The notes: generated by a model not told the origin, from the sequence alone. A DNA stretch of 29,750 nt from a virus (IMGVR_UViG_3300043570_000854:1-29750), one strand, 5' to 3'. Positions 7,454 to 14,928 are shown, numbered from the stretch's first letter. A program made the numbers and translations.

Positions 7454-8726
7454 AAATAATAAAAGTATTTGTAAATATCCATGGGACCATAGTTATATTG
7501 GATCGCAGTATGAGCGAAAACTTTGCTGCATATCAGATGATATTGTTTCAGAGGAAAAGACAGAAACTAAAGATTTCTGGAATTCTTCTGTAATGAAAGA
7601 TGTTAGAAAAAAGATGATTGCAGGAGAAAAGATTGATGCATGTTCAGTATGTTATAAAAATGAAGAACAGAACATTGAATCTTTGCGTCAACAGAGTTGG
7701 AAAGGACAACAACCCGAAGAAGAAATAATCGCTGATGTTGTAAGTAAAACTAGCGAAGATGGTTCCGTCTCAGAACTTCCCACATATTTTGACTATAGAA
7801 CCATCCATTGTAATTTGCAATGTTTAAGTTGTGGTAGTATCTACAGTTCTAAACATGTTTCATTATTCACGGAAATGTGGGGCAGGAAACCTAAGATGTG
7901 GGCGACTGGTAAAGAGTTTGTTATAGATTACAAGTTCGAAGATTCCATGGCGGAAGAAATCATTGAGTGTTTAGACCAAAGAAGGTTGACAAAGATTTAT
8001 TGGGCTGGTGGTGAACCAATGATGTCCAATATGCATTGGAAAGTAGTTGAAAAATTAATGGAGATTCAATCTCAAGATCCTGCATTCCTATACAACATTT
8101 TTATTCATTACAACACCAATCTTACTCGCCTTCATTGGAAGGGGAAAATTATACCCGAAGTTTTGAAGTTTTATCAACCAAGCATACAAGCAAGTTTAGA
8201 TGGAACGCACGAAACATTTGAATTTTGCCGTGATGGTGCATCCTGGGAGTCTGTTTCTACTAATTGGAAAGAATATCATTCTAGATTGAACGAAAGAAAC
8301 CAATTTGGTCTTTCTAGTGTTATGTCTGCACCAGTTCTTATGGATATTGATAGATGGTTTGAGTTTTATGAACCGTATGATCCAGAACTGCATTCTCACA
8401 AATTATTTAATCATATCAATAAAGACACTGCACAGGGATTTTTGGATATTCGATTATATCCGCAACCAATTTTTGACAGAATAATTGATCATGCGATTAA
8501 AAGATTTGAAAATTGTTCTTTACGAGGAAAAGAAAGAACAATTGCTATATTAAAATCTTATAAATTGGACAAAAGAAATAACCCAATTTATTCGGATATA
8601 GAAACGATAAAACTTATGAAGAAAAACTGGGAATATAGAGAAAAGTTTCTTCTAGGAAAACACACTTTTGAAAGTTTAACTGCGATCATCGATCCAGAAG
8701 TTAGAGATTGGTATATGTCGATATGA
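7437..8726 (+). CDS. Twitch-type radical SAM protein (4 of 5)
   Basis: 429 residues. N-terminal cysteines are C12, C30, C31, C69 and C72 (CKYPW, LCC, CSVCYKNE). The radical SAM motif is C125-x3-C129-x2-C132 (CNLQCLSC), preceded by His, and WAGGEPMMS provides the glycine motif. The gap between the auxiliary CxxC and the radical SAM motif is longer than in the third protein and carries an acidic linker. It shares the (S/P)-x-MHWK-x-(L/V)-EKL-type helix after the GGEP motif with protein 3, so these two are likely paralogues. It ends in an ATGA overlap with the next gene. Confidence 0.87.
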   Translation: MTINTENNKSICKYPWDHSYIGSQYERKLCCISDDIVSEEKTETKDFWNSSVMKDVRKKMIAGEKIDACSVCYKNEEQNIESLRQQSWKGQQPEEEIIADVVSKTSEDGSVSELPTYFDYRTIHCNLQCLSCGSIYSSKHVSLFTEMWGRKPKMWATGKEFVIDYKFEDSMAEEIIECLDQRRLTKIYWAGGEPMMSNMHWKVVEKLMEIQSQDPAFLYNIFIHYNTNLTRLHWKGKIIPEVLKFYQPSIQASLDGTHETFEFCRDGASWESVSTNWKEYHSRLNERNQFGLSSVMSAPVLMDIDRWFEFYEPYDPELHSHKLFNHINKDTAQGFLDIRLYPQPIFDRIIDHAIKRFENCSLRGKERTIAILKSYKLDKRNNPIYSDIETIKLMKKNWEYREKFLLGKHTFESLTAIIDPEVRDWYMSI

Positions 8727-9868
8727 GCGAAACTAAAATTTATTGTCCATCTATGTGGAAATCGGTTCATGTTGATACCGATGGTTACTTAACTCCATGT
8801 TGTCTTTTCATTCACAAAGAAGACAAAAAAAGTAAACTTGTCGATATACAACACGCAGAAACAATTCTACAAGAGGAATTCCAGGAATATCGTGACCAAT
8901 TATCGAACGGTATTTGGCCTAGTGGATGTAATCAATGTAAATTCGCAGAGGAAGAAGGCAGAGATAGCAAACGTCAACAAGATATGTGGATGTTACATAA
9001 TGGAACAATGCAAACTCCACCTGAAGACGTTTCCCTTGAATATCTACAGTTAAAAACTGGAAGATTGTGTAATCTTCGATGCACAATTTGCACTCCTGCA
9101 TGTTCAACTGCAATATCCACAGAACTGTTGCGCATAGGAAAATTGGATAGAGCAACATACGATCGACTAAACGAAGAGATTGCTTGGTCTTATGATGTGG
9201 AACAATATAAAAAATTGAATCCAGGTGAAAATGGATATTTCAGAATTGATATTGCGGGCGGAGAACCTCTATTAAACAAGACACACTTCGAGTGGTTGGA
9301 TCAATTACCAAATCCAGAAAAAACAATATTGCTATACAATACAAATGGAACGCAAAGACCTACCAGAAAAGAAATTGATATTTGGAAAAAATTTAGAGGA
9401 ATTATTCTATCCTTTAGTATAGATTCTTACGGCGACAAATTCGAGAAACTTAGAGTGGGTGCTAAATGGGATCAAGTATTGGATAACTTAAAATACTGCC
9501 AAGAAGAAATTATAGCAAAGGAATTCGATTTACATACATCAAATGTTTCTGTTGTTATGACAGTAAGTAAGATGAACGTAAGAGACGCAATTCCTCTTTA
9601 CAAAATATTGAATCAATATGTGCGATTTAATAATTCAAATCCGCTGAATTTTAACTACTTGTATTATCCTGACAACATGGCATGCCATAATATGTCACGC
9701 AAAGAACTCGAAGAAGTAATCGGATTATATGATGCAGAAATTCCTTCTTTACCCAAAGAAGGTAAAATGCGAAAACAATGTGTCGATTTACGAAACAGTC
9801 TATCTTCATTTTTGAACGGAAAGGAAGTAGAAAACCCAAGACCAATGCCGAAAGATCATAGAGAATGA
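8723..9868 (+). CDS. Twitch-type radical SAM protein (5 of 5)
   Basis: 381 residues if started at the ATG at 8723, which overlaps the previous stop as ATGA; a TTG at 8708 would add five residues. Auxiliary cysteines are C8, C26, C27, C69 and C72 (YCPSMW, PCC, CNQC). The radical SAM motif is C116-x3-C120-x2-C123 (CNLRCTIC), with AGGEPLLN following. SFSIDSYGDKFEKLR is the strand and turn typical of late barrel strands in twitch enzymes. The three twitch-type members (3, 4, 5) share the paired CC in the N-terminal set, which members 1 and 2 lack. It is joined to the SGNH-like gene by another ATGA overlap. Confidence 0.87.
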   Translation: MSETKIYCPSMWKSVHVDTDGYLTPCCLFIHKEDKKSKLVDIQHAETILQEEFQEYRDQLSNGIWPSGCNQCKFAEEEGRDSKRQQDMWMLHNGTMQTPPEDVSLEYLQLKTGRLCNLRCTICTPACSTAISTELLRIGKLDRATYDRLNEEIAWSYDVEQYKKLNPGENGYFRIDIAGGEPLLNKTHFEWLDQLPNPEKTILLYNTNGTQRPTRKEIDIWKKFRGIILSFSIDSYGDKFEKLRVGAKWDQVLDNLKYCQEEIIAKEFDLHTSNVSVVMTVSKMNVRDAIPLYKILNQYVRFNNSNPLNFNYLYYPDNMACHNMSRKELEEVIGLYDAEIPSLPKEGKMRKQCVDLRNSLSSFLNGKEVENPRPMPKDHRE

Positions 9869-10695
9869 ACCTTCACGGAAAAAAGCGACTAATTTCATTT
9901 GGATGTTCATTTACTTCTGGCGCAGAATTAATAGACCATGAGTTACTTGGAATTAGTTTTGACGATTGTAATAAAATGAAACATAAGTGGACTTCTGATA
10001 AAATACCAATGCATGAATTTGAAGATTATGTTGCTCGAAATGCTAACCTGACATCTAAACAATATATAAACATGGGTTCGAAACGATCTTATGTGTATAA
10101 ATTGGCAGATAAACTTGGGTTAGAACATGTCAATTATGCTGTACCTGGTTCTGCAGTGGATCATATGGTTTTAAATTTGTTCCAAGCATATCACACGCAA
10201 CAAATAAATCCTGAAACGGATATAATCTTTCTTGGTATAACAACACCACATAGATACTTAACATTTTCACCAGAAAGAGTGGGTGCAGCACTTTCTAGAG
10301 TTATGGACTACTATCACGTTCAAGACAGCGACATGCATTATAATGACTATAAGATAATGCAAACTTATTTTTTCGCACTTCAAAATTTTAAGAATTTTTG
10401 TATTGCAAATAACTTTGACTTTTATTTACAACCAGTGCCACCGATAAAACTGCTTTTCTATAATGATACGGATCCAAAAACTGGTAATATGTTTGCAGAC
10501 ATAAATTCTGCTTGGTCATTTTTACCCATATTCAAGAAACTATTCGAAGACATAATGCAGTATAGTGTATCTTCCAATTTATCTTTGTTTAGTGGACACG
10601 ACCGCACTTTTTGCGGGTTTATGCATCCAACCGAAACTGCACACGAAAGGTTCTCACAGGAATTGTATGATAAAATTGTTGCTAATCAAAATTAA
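9865..10695 (+). CDS. SGNH/GDSL hydrolase-like protein
   Basis: 276 residues. The N-terminus ISFGCSFTSGA holds the block I nucleophile serine (S15 in GCSFT), and NYAVPGSAVDHM resembles block II/III glycine and asparagine positions. A C-terminal histidine block lies at MHPTETAHERF (H254, H260). The Asp normally found three residues before the catalytic His appears to be Gly here, so activity is uncertain or uses another residue. SGNH proteins usually cleave esters, often O-acetyl groups on sugars or lipids. There is no signal peptide, so action in the host cytoplasm or virion is expected. It follows radical SAM protein 5 with a four-base overlap. Confidence 0.72.
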   Translation: MNLHGKKRLISFGCSFTSGAELIDHELLGISFDDCNKMKHKWTSDKIPMHEFEDYVARNANLTSKQYINMGSKRSYVYKLADKLGLEHVNYAVPGSAVDHMVLNLFQAYHTQQINPETDIIFLGITTPHRYLTFSPERVGAALSRVMDYYHVQDSDMHYNDYKIMQTYFFALQNFKNFCIANNFDFYLQPVPPIKLLFYNDTDPKTGNMFADINSAWSFLPIFKKLFEDIMQYSVSSNLSLFSGHDRTFCGFMHPTETAHERFSQELYDKIVANQN

Positions 10696-10771
10696 GAAGT
10701 ATTTCGAAAAAAAGAAACATATTCGAAGAATGAAAAAACTTAGAAAATTAGATCCGTTCATCTATGATTGA
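10667..10771 (+). CDS. Small basic peptide, 34 residues
   Basis: The ATG at 10667 has AGGA six bases upstream, inside the end of the SGNH gene. The ORF runs past that gene's stop and overlaps the start of the carbamoyltransferase gene by eight bases. The peptide begins with a short hydrophobic stretch (LLLIKI), is dominated by Lys and Arg (KKKHIRRMKKLRK) and ends in the distinct LDPFIYD. It fills the only gap in the cluster. It could be a coupling leader, an RNA-binding peptide or a modification substrate; none of these is shown. No cysteines are present. Confidence 0.5.
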   Translation: MIKLLLIKIKKYFEKKKHIRRMKKLRKLDPFIYD

Positions 10772-12188
10772 GTGGGGAATCTCTGCTGCCGCACATGACG
10801 CAGCGCTGACTGTTGTTAACGGGAAAGAAATCCTGTTTGCCTCGAGCGCAGAGCGTTATAGTGGTGTTAAGAATGATAAAGATCTTAATAAGGATCTGAT
10901 TGATGCTGCTCTGAAGTTTGGTAAACCAGAGAAGATCCACTGGTACGAGAAACCAAAACTTAGGGGGATGCGTAGACTGCTTTCTGGTCAAGGAATTGTT
11001 CGGTTCAGCGTTCGGCAGTATCTAAAACATTTTGGTCTTGAAGTTCCAGTCGAATTTGCTTCACACCATGAGTCGCATGCAGCAGCAGGATTCTATACCT
11101 CTCCATTTCATTCAGCAACCACTCTAGTAATTGATGCTATCGGTGAGTTTGATACGGCATCTATCTGGACATGTTATGCACATGTTATGAAGAAACAGTG
11201 GAGTATGGATTATCCAAAATCTCTTGGTTTATTTTATTCTGCTATGACTGATCGTGTAGGTCTGAAACCAAACGAAGATGAATATATCCTCATGGGTATG
11301 GCAGCGTATGGCGTAAAAGAACGTTATTATGCTGAGATTAGAGAATTGTGGGAGAAAGAAACTCTTCATCGTGGATGTAAGTGGTGGAGAATGGATGATG
11401 AACCACATCCATTCGATATCGCTGCTGCCACTCAACAGATATATGAAGAAGAATTCGAAAAACTACTGATACGTGCAAAGAAGATAGATCCATTTCAAGA
11501 AAATTTAGTTCTTATGGGAGGGTGTGCATTAAACTGTAGTGCAAACCATATTGCTCTAAAACATTTTAAGAATGTTTGGATTATGCCAAATCCTGGCGAT
11601 GCAGGAAGCAGTCTTGGAGCGATTGCTGCCAACAATCGCGAGAAGTTAAATTGGCAAGGTCCATATCTCGGTGAGAATATCGAGGGTGAATATCCTGTCG
11701 AAAATCTATTGACTTATCTCAAAAAAGACGGTATAGTGGGTGTTGCAAATGGACGTGCAGAGTTTGGTCCACGTGCTTTAGGTAATCGTAGTTTGTTAGC
11801 AGATCCAACTAGGAATGATATCAAGGACAAGGTAAATGCAATTAAACGAAGGCAACAGTTCCGTCCATTTGCTCCAGTCATCATGGCAGAATATGCAAGA
11901 GACTATTTTGACATGCCAATTTCGGCATCCCCTTATATGCAATTTACTTCAAGATGTAAATATCCTGATCAATTTCCTGCTATTGTTCATACTGATGGAA
12001 CAAGTCGAGTTCAGACTGTAACCAAGGAACAACATCCTGGATTGTATAAACTACTAGAAAGATGGTTGGAAGAAACAGGTTGTCCGATGTTGCTCAATAC
12101 AAGTTTGAACATCAAAGGATTTCCTATGGTAAATGATTTGCGAGATGCTGATATGTTCCAAGGATTATACCGAGTGAAGGTCTTTTAA
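10764..12188 (+). CDS. NodU/TobZ-family carbamoyltransferase
   Basis: 474 residues. Family members transfer a carbamoyl group from carbamoyl phosphate, through carbamoyl-AMP, to a sugar hydroxyl or similar acceptor. The N-terminal Kae1-like half shows AHDAALT, HHESHAAAGFYTSPF (about 101-115), DAIGEFD (124-130) and GGCALNCSAN. The C-terminal YrdC-like half shows GRAEFGPRALGNRSLLADP and NTSLNIKGFPMV. It is somewhat shorter than the usual 550-600 residues, but all main motifs are present, so it is probably active. Carbamoyltransferases of this type are known in marine T4-like phages. Here it closes the methyltransferase / radical SAM / SGNH run, which suggests it decorates the same product. No strong ribosome site is seen; coupling to the 34-residue peptide is likely. 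Confidence 0.9.
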   Translation: MIEWGISAAAHDAALTVVNGKEILFASSAERYSGVKNDKDLNKDLIDAALKFGKPEKIHWYEKPKLRGMRRLLSGQGIVRFSVRQYLKHFGLEVPVEFASHHESHAAAGFYTSPFHSATTLVIDAIGEFDTASIWTCYAHVMKKQWSMDYPKSLGLFYSAMTDRVGLKPNEDEYILMGMAAYGVKERYYAEIRELWEKETLHRGCKWWRMDDEPHPFDIAAATQQIYEEEFEKLLIRAKKIDPFQENLVLMGGCALNCSANHIALKHFKNVWIMPNPGDAGSSLGAIAANNREKLNWQGPYLGENIEGEYPVENLLTYLKKDGIVGVANGRAEFGPRALGNRSLLADPTRNDIKDKVNAIKRRQQFRPFAPVIMAEYARDYFDMPISASPYMQFTSRCKYPDQFPAIVHTDGTSRVQTVTKEQHPGLYKLLERWLEETGCPMLLNTSLNIKGFPMVNDLRDADMFQGLYRVKVF

Positions 12189-12189
12189 T

Positions 12190-12197
12190 AATAAATA
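12190..12197 (+). promoter_or_regulatory. T4-type late promoter motif AATAAATA
   Basis: It matches the NATAAATA late motif of T4-like cyanophages. The ATG of the 12203 gene starts exactly six bases beyond the last A, where transcription is expected to begin. No ribosome site separates them. Confidence 0.55.
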
Positions 12198-12202
12198 TTG
12201 TT

Positions 12203-12481
12203 ATGGGTAAAGTAGTCAATTTTCCAGATAGATTTCTCTCTTGCAGAAGGTATCGTATATCTTTATATACGGACTTCGAGGTAGAACTTGTTCTTGCTGC
12301 ATTGAATACTTATCCAGAATGCGATAAGAGATATAATGCTGATATGTTACAGACATTAGATCCAATTTTTGTTAGAAAAGCACTTGACTTTTCGATAGGA
12401 AATAGTATAATAAGTGATGTCGCTAAAATTGCGATACAAAACATAATTAATAACATGGAAGAGATTCCATTTGACGAGTAA
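12203..12481 (+). CDS. Hypothetical protein
   Basis: 92 residues, function unknown. It begins MGKVVNFPDRF, followed by a basic segment (SCRRYRISLYTDFE) and two predicted helices (residues 28-40 and 60-85). The composition suggests a small globular cytoplasmic protein. There is no Shine-Dalgarno sequence; instead an AATAAATA motif lies five bases before the ATG. The ORF also holds a sigma70-like promoter near its 3' end that could serve the next gene. Confidence 0.65.
   Translation: MGKVVNFPDRFLSCRRYRISLYTDFEVELVLAALNTYPECDKRYNADMLQTLDPIFVRKALDFSIGNSIISDVAKIAIQNIINNMEEIPFDE
12384..12411 (+). promoter_or_regulatory. Possible sigma70-like promoter inside the 12203 gene
   Basis: TTGACT (12384-12389), 16 bases, TATAAT (12406-12411). 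The -35 box is embedded in CTTGACTTTT, as in the intergenic early promoters. Predicted start is near 12418, about 70 bases ahead of the 12488 gene. It lies in coding sequence, so chance cannot be excluded. Confidence 0.5.
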
Positions 12482-12487
12482 TACATT

Positions 12488-13027
12488 ATGAATATTTTTT
12501 ATCTCGATAGTAATGTCACCAAGTGTGCAGAATACCACAACGACAAACATGTCGTCAAGATGATTCTAGAGTATGCCCAATTGCTGTCAACAGCACATCG
12601 TGTTCTTGACGGTAAAGAATATATTGATGCTTCCTCTGGACGAAAGATCAAACGATGGCGGTTAGAAGATACTTCTCTTGAAGCGCATCTATACAAGGCA
12701 ACGCACATCAATCATCCGAGTGCTGTTTGGGTCCGCCAGTCTAATAACAATTATAACTGGCTTGTTTGTCTATTCCAATCCCTCCTTTCAGAATACACTC
12801 ATCGCTATGGTAAAATCCATTCTTGCGATCGTCTAGTCTATTGGGTGCGTAAACCTCCAGTTAATATTCCTGTTGGTTATAAGACACAACCGACTCCTGC
12901 TATGCCAGACGAATACAAGGTTCCTGACTCTGTTCAGTCATATCGTAATTATTATCTCGGCGCAAAAAATAATATGGCAAAATGGAAAAATCGTCCGATT
13001 CCAGAGTGGTGGAGCGTCGCACTTTAA
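12488..13027 (+). CDS. Conserved phage protein of unknown function
   Basis: 179 residues. The pattern MNIFYLD-x-N-x-x-KCAEYH, NDKHVVKMILEYAQLLSTAHR, then NHPSAVWVRQS-x-x-NYNWL and EYTHRYGK-x-H is a strongly conserved arrangement I recall from uncharacterised proteins of many T4-like and other marine phages. The conserved His, Asp, Lys and Arg suggest an enzyme, possibly one acting on nucleic acids, but no function is established as far as I know. The C-terminus (YRNYYLGAKNNMAKWKNRPIPEWW) is also typical of that family. It ends six bases before a late promoter motif would be complete, so the two overlap. Confidence 0.82.
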   Translation: MNIFYLDSNVTKCAEYHNDKHVVKMILEYAQLLSTAHRVLDGKEYIDASSGRKIKRWRLEDTSLEAHLYKATHINHPSAVWVRQSNNNYNWLVCLFQSLLSEYTHRYGKIHSCDRLVYWVRKPPVNIPVGYKTQPTPAMPDEYKVPDSVQSYRNYYLGAKNNMAKWKNRPIPEWWSVAL

Positions 13028-13033
13028 TAAATA
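13026..13033 (+). promoter_or_regulatory. T4-type late promoter motif AATAAATA
   Basis: This motif overlaps the stop codon of the preceding gene. An ATG begins exactly six bases after its last A (13039), and a strong terminator follows at 13097-13128, defining a possible ~90-base transcript. Confidence 0.5.
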
Positions 13034-13038
13034 CTTGT

Positions 13039-13095
13039 ATGAAACAAACAAGAACTCCCATCCCTATCCTAGATACCGATGTCCTCGGTAATTAG
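13039..13095 (+). CDS. Possible 18-residue peptide
   Basis: ATG at 13039 to TAG at 13093-13095, encoding MKQTRTPIPILDTDVLGN. It has no ribosome site but sits directly at the predicted start of transcription from AATAAATA and ends two bases before a strong hairpin terminator. This could be a leaderless micro-gene. It could equally be a chance ORF in a short transcript whose function is RNA or promoter clearance. The position is the only evidence; codon composition is uninformative at this length. Confidence 0.3.
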   Translation: MKQTRTPIPILDTDVLGN

Positions 13096-13096
13096 A

Positions 13097-13128
13097 GGCG
13101 ACTCCACTGTATGTGGAGTCGCCTTTTT
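13097..13128 (+). terminator. Rho-independent terminator
   Basis: A perfect 11-base-pair stem, GGCGACTCCAC (13097-13107) with GTGGAGTCGCC (13113-13123), five-base loop TGTAT, then five T (13124-13128). It separates the preceding run of genes from phoH. Confidence 0.95.
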
Positions 13129-13161
13129 CGTATCAACCCTCTAGAAAAATAAGGACTGTAA

Positions 13162-13920
13162 ATGTCGAGAAGAAAACAAAATAATCTACAACTCGTCACA
13201 CCATCTGAAACTGTCATTCAACAGGAGAGAAGTTCTAAATGCAAAGTTTCTTATAATGATTTGAAAAACATTTCCCCTCTTAATTTTAATCAAAGAACTT
13301 TTTTCGAAATTTATGATAAACAAGCATCAGCAGTCCTACTACACGGTGTCGCTGGCACTGGTAAAACATTCATCGCTCTATATAAAGCACTAGAAGAAGT
13401 ATTAGATAGTTCAACCAATTTCGAACGTGTAATTATCGTCCGATCCGCTGTTCCTTCTCGTGAAATTGGACATCTTCCTGGAGATGAGAAAGAAAAGACA
13501 GAAGTTTACACTATGCCATATGTTGAAATATGTGAAGATCTATTTAATCATATTCAACCCTTCGCTCGTCTACAAGAACAAAAAATCGTTCACTTCTTAA
13601 TTACATCATTTGTTCGTGGTATCACTCTGGATAATTCCATCGTCATTGTTGATGAATGTCAGAATATGACTGATATGGAACTAAATTCAGTTATGACTCG
13701 TATCGGTAAAAACTCAAAAGTAATTTTCTGCGGAGACTTCCGTCAAACTGACCTATATAAGAAGAACGATATGTCTGGATTGCAAAAATTCATTGCAATC
13801 GCTGACATGATGCCTTCGTTTAAAACTGTTGAGTTTACCGTAGACGATATCGTTCGTTCAAAACTTGTAAAAGAATATATAATTGCACGACTAGAATACG
13901 AAAGTCGCTACGCAGCATAA
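13162..13920 (+). CDS. phoH: PhoH-family ATPase
   Basis: 252 residues. The Walker A motif GVAGTGKT is at 62-69 and Walker B VIVDE at 161-165. The RSAVPSREIGHLPGD segment between them is diagnostic for the PhoH family, which shares the superfamily 1 helicase core. A basic N-terminal extension of ~35 residues precedes the core. An AAGGA ribosome site lies before the ATG. PhoH is a very common auxiliary gene in marine phages; its role is unresolved (RNA helicase or phosphate-stress roles are discussed). No phosphate-box operator is evident upstream. It starts just after a terminator, so it needs its own promoter, which I could not place. Confidence 0.92.
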   Translation: MSRRKQNNLQLVTPSETVIQQERSSKCKVSYNDLKNISPLNFNQRTFFEIYDKQASAVLLHGVAGTGKTFIALYKALEEVLDSSTNFERVIIVRSAVPSREIGHLPGDEKEKTEVYTMPYVEICEDLFNHIQPFARLQEQKIVHFLITSFVRGITLDNSIVIVDECQNMTDMELNSVMTRIGKNSKVIFCGDFRQTDLYKKNDMSGLQKFIAIADMMPSFKTVEFTVDDIVRSKLVKEYIIARLEYESRYAA

Positions 13921-13930
13921 GGAAACAAAT

Positions 13931-14215
13931 ATGGAAATTTTAGAACTATTTCACGCATCACTTGGTGATGCATTTACTGGCGTTCCAAAAATGCCAAAAG
14001 ATCATGCACTTCAACGTCCAGCACATCTACAGACAGAATTAGATGCGCTGAATCCAGATAATCCAGCAAATGAATCGCGAATTGCCACTCTTACCCGCGA
14101 AATCGGAGAAGCGCAGGCAGTTGTTGATACTGCAGATTATACTGAAGATGCCGCAGAAATTGCATATTATACTATGTATCAAACTGCATTAAAAGATTGG
14201 GTAGAGCAAAATTAA
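13931..14215 (+). CDS. Small hypothetical protein
   Basis: 94 residues with AAGGA upstream, eleven bases after phoH, so cotranscribed. It is acidic, and the middle (PDNPANESRIATLTREIGEAQAVVDTADYTEDAAE) looks like two helices separated by a polar loop. Residue composition is Ala-, Asp- and Glu-rich. I recognise no family. Similar small acidic genes commonly follow phoH in marine phages, but no function is known to me. Confidence 0.75.
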   Translation: MEILELFHASLGDAFTGVPKMPKDHALQRPAHLQTELDALNPDNPANESRIATLTREIGEAQAVVDTADYTEDAAEIAYYTMYQTALKDWVEQN

Positions 14216-14218
14216 AGC

Positions 14219-14247
14219 TTGACTTTTCTATAAAATTATAGTATAAT
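14219..14247 (+). promoter_or_regulatory. Sigma70-like early promoter
   Basis: TTGACT (14219-14224), 17 bases, TATAAT (14242-14247): near-perfect sigma70 spacing and boxes. Transcription should begin near 14254, which is the A of the ATG of the nuclease gene, predicting a leaderless or nearly leaderless message. Confidence 0.85.
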
Positions 14248-14253
14248 GAATTT

Positions 14254-14928
14254 ATGATGTTTAAAACGATATATGAATATGAAGATTTCGCTCAGTCAAC
14301 TACAAACGAAGATGGTAGCAGAGTTTACGTTAATGCCTCTGGCGTAGCGTATCCTTCTGCTACCACCGTCCTTTCAGTTCTATCCCGAGACGGTATTACT
14401 GCTTGGCGTAAGCGTGTTGGCGAAGAAGAAGCGAACAGAATCTCAAAACAGTCCTCAACTCGCGGGACTAAGCTCCACAATGTAACTGAATCGTTTCTGA
14501 AGAACGAAGATCTTGATTTTCAAGCGCATAATTTCAGTCTGTTGGATCTAGAACTTTTCAATAAGTTTATGCCCATCCTGATGCCGATTGATAATATCCA
14601 TTGTCAGGAATTGGCGCTCTATAGCGACCATCTGCGCATGGCAGGTCGCGTCGATTGCATTGCCGAATATAACGGACAACTTGCAGTTATCGACTTCAAA
14701 ACTTCTAACAAGTTAAAGGAGAAAGAACATATCAGTTCCTACTTCATGCAGACTGCAGCATATGCAATCATGTATGAAGAGCGCACTGGTATTCCTGTTC
14801 CTTGGTTGGTAGTTCTTATTGCAGTCGAAGGCGATGAACCACAGGTGTTCATTGAGAAACGAGACAACTGGGCAAAAGAATTGCTCCGAACACGGGATTA
14901 TTATGAAAATGGTTACTATTTGGCTTGA
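14254..14928 (+). CDS. PD-(D/E)XK nuclease, RecB/Cas4-like exonuclease family
   Basis: 224 residues from ATG 14254; ATG 14257 is equally possible. The RecB-family active site is complete: a histidine in GTKLH (H75), a glutamate in CQELALYS (E119), aspartate in AGRVD (D134), then D147 and K149 in VIDFKTSN, and the downstream Q-x-x-x-Y motif (QTAAYA, about 166-171). There are no cysteine clusters, so no Cas4-type iron-sulfur domain. It probably processes DNA ends during replication, recombination or host-DNA breakdown. Such single-domain nucleases are common in marine T4-like phages. The start sits on the predicted transcription start, with no ribosome site. The stop codon is inside the -35 box of the tmRNA promoter. 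Confidence 0.87.
   Translation: MMFKTIYEYEDFAQSTTNEDGSRVYVNASGVAYPSATTVLSVLSRDGITAWRKRVGEEEANRISKQSSTRGTKLHNVTESFLKNEDLDFQAHNFSLLDLELFNKFMPILMPIDNIHCQELALYSDHLRMAGRVDCIAEYNGQLAVIDFKTSNKLKEKEHISSYFMQTAAYAIMYEERTGIPVPWLVVLIAVEGDEPQVFIEKRDNWAKELLRTRDYYENGYYLA

Noticed and set aside
11709-11737. TTGACT-N17-TATAGT inside the carbamoyltransferase gene
   Set aside because: It fits the early promoter layout but lies mid-gene with the next gene about 470 bases away, and the bases after the -35 box differ from the TTT/TCT seen at the others. Probably chance.
12488-13027. Possible pyrimidine-dimer glycosylase (denV-like)
   Set aside because: I considered it because of phage context and conserved basic residues, but the motif order does not match the denV family as I know it, so no function is assigned.
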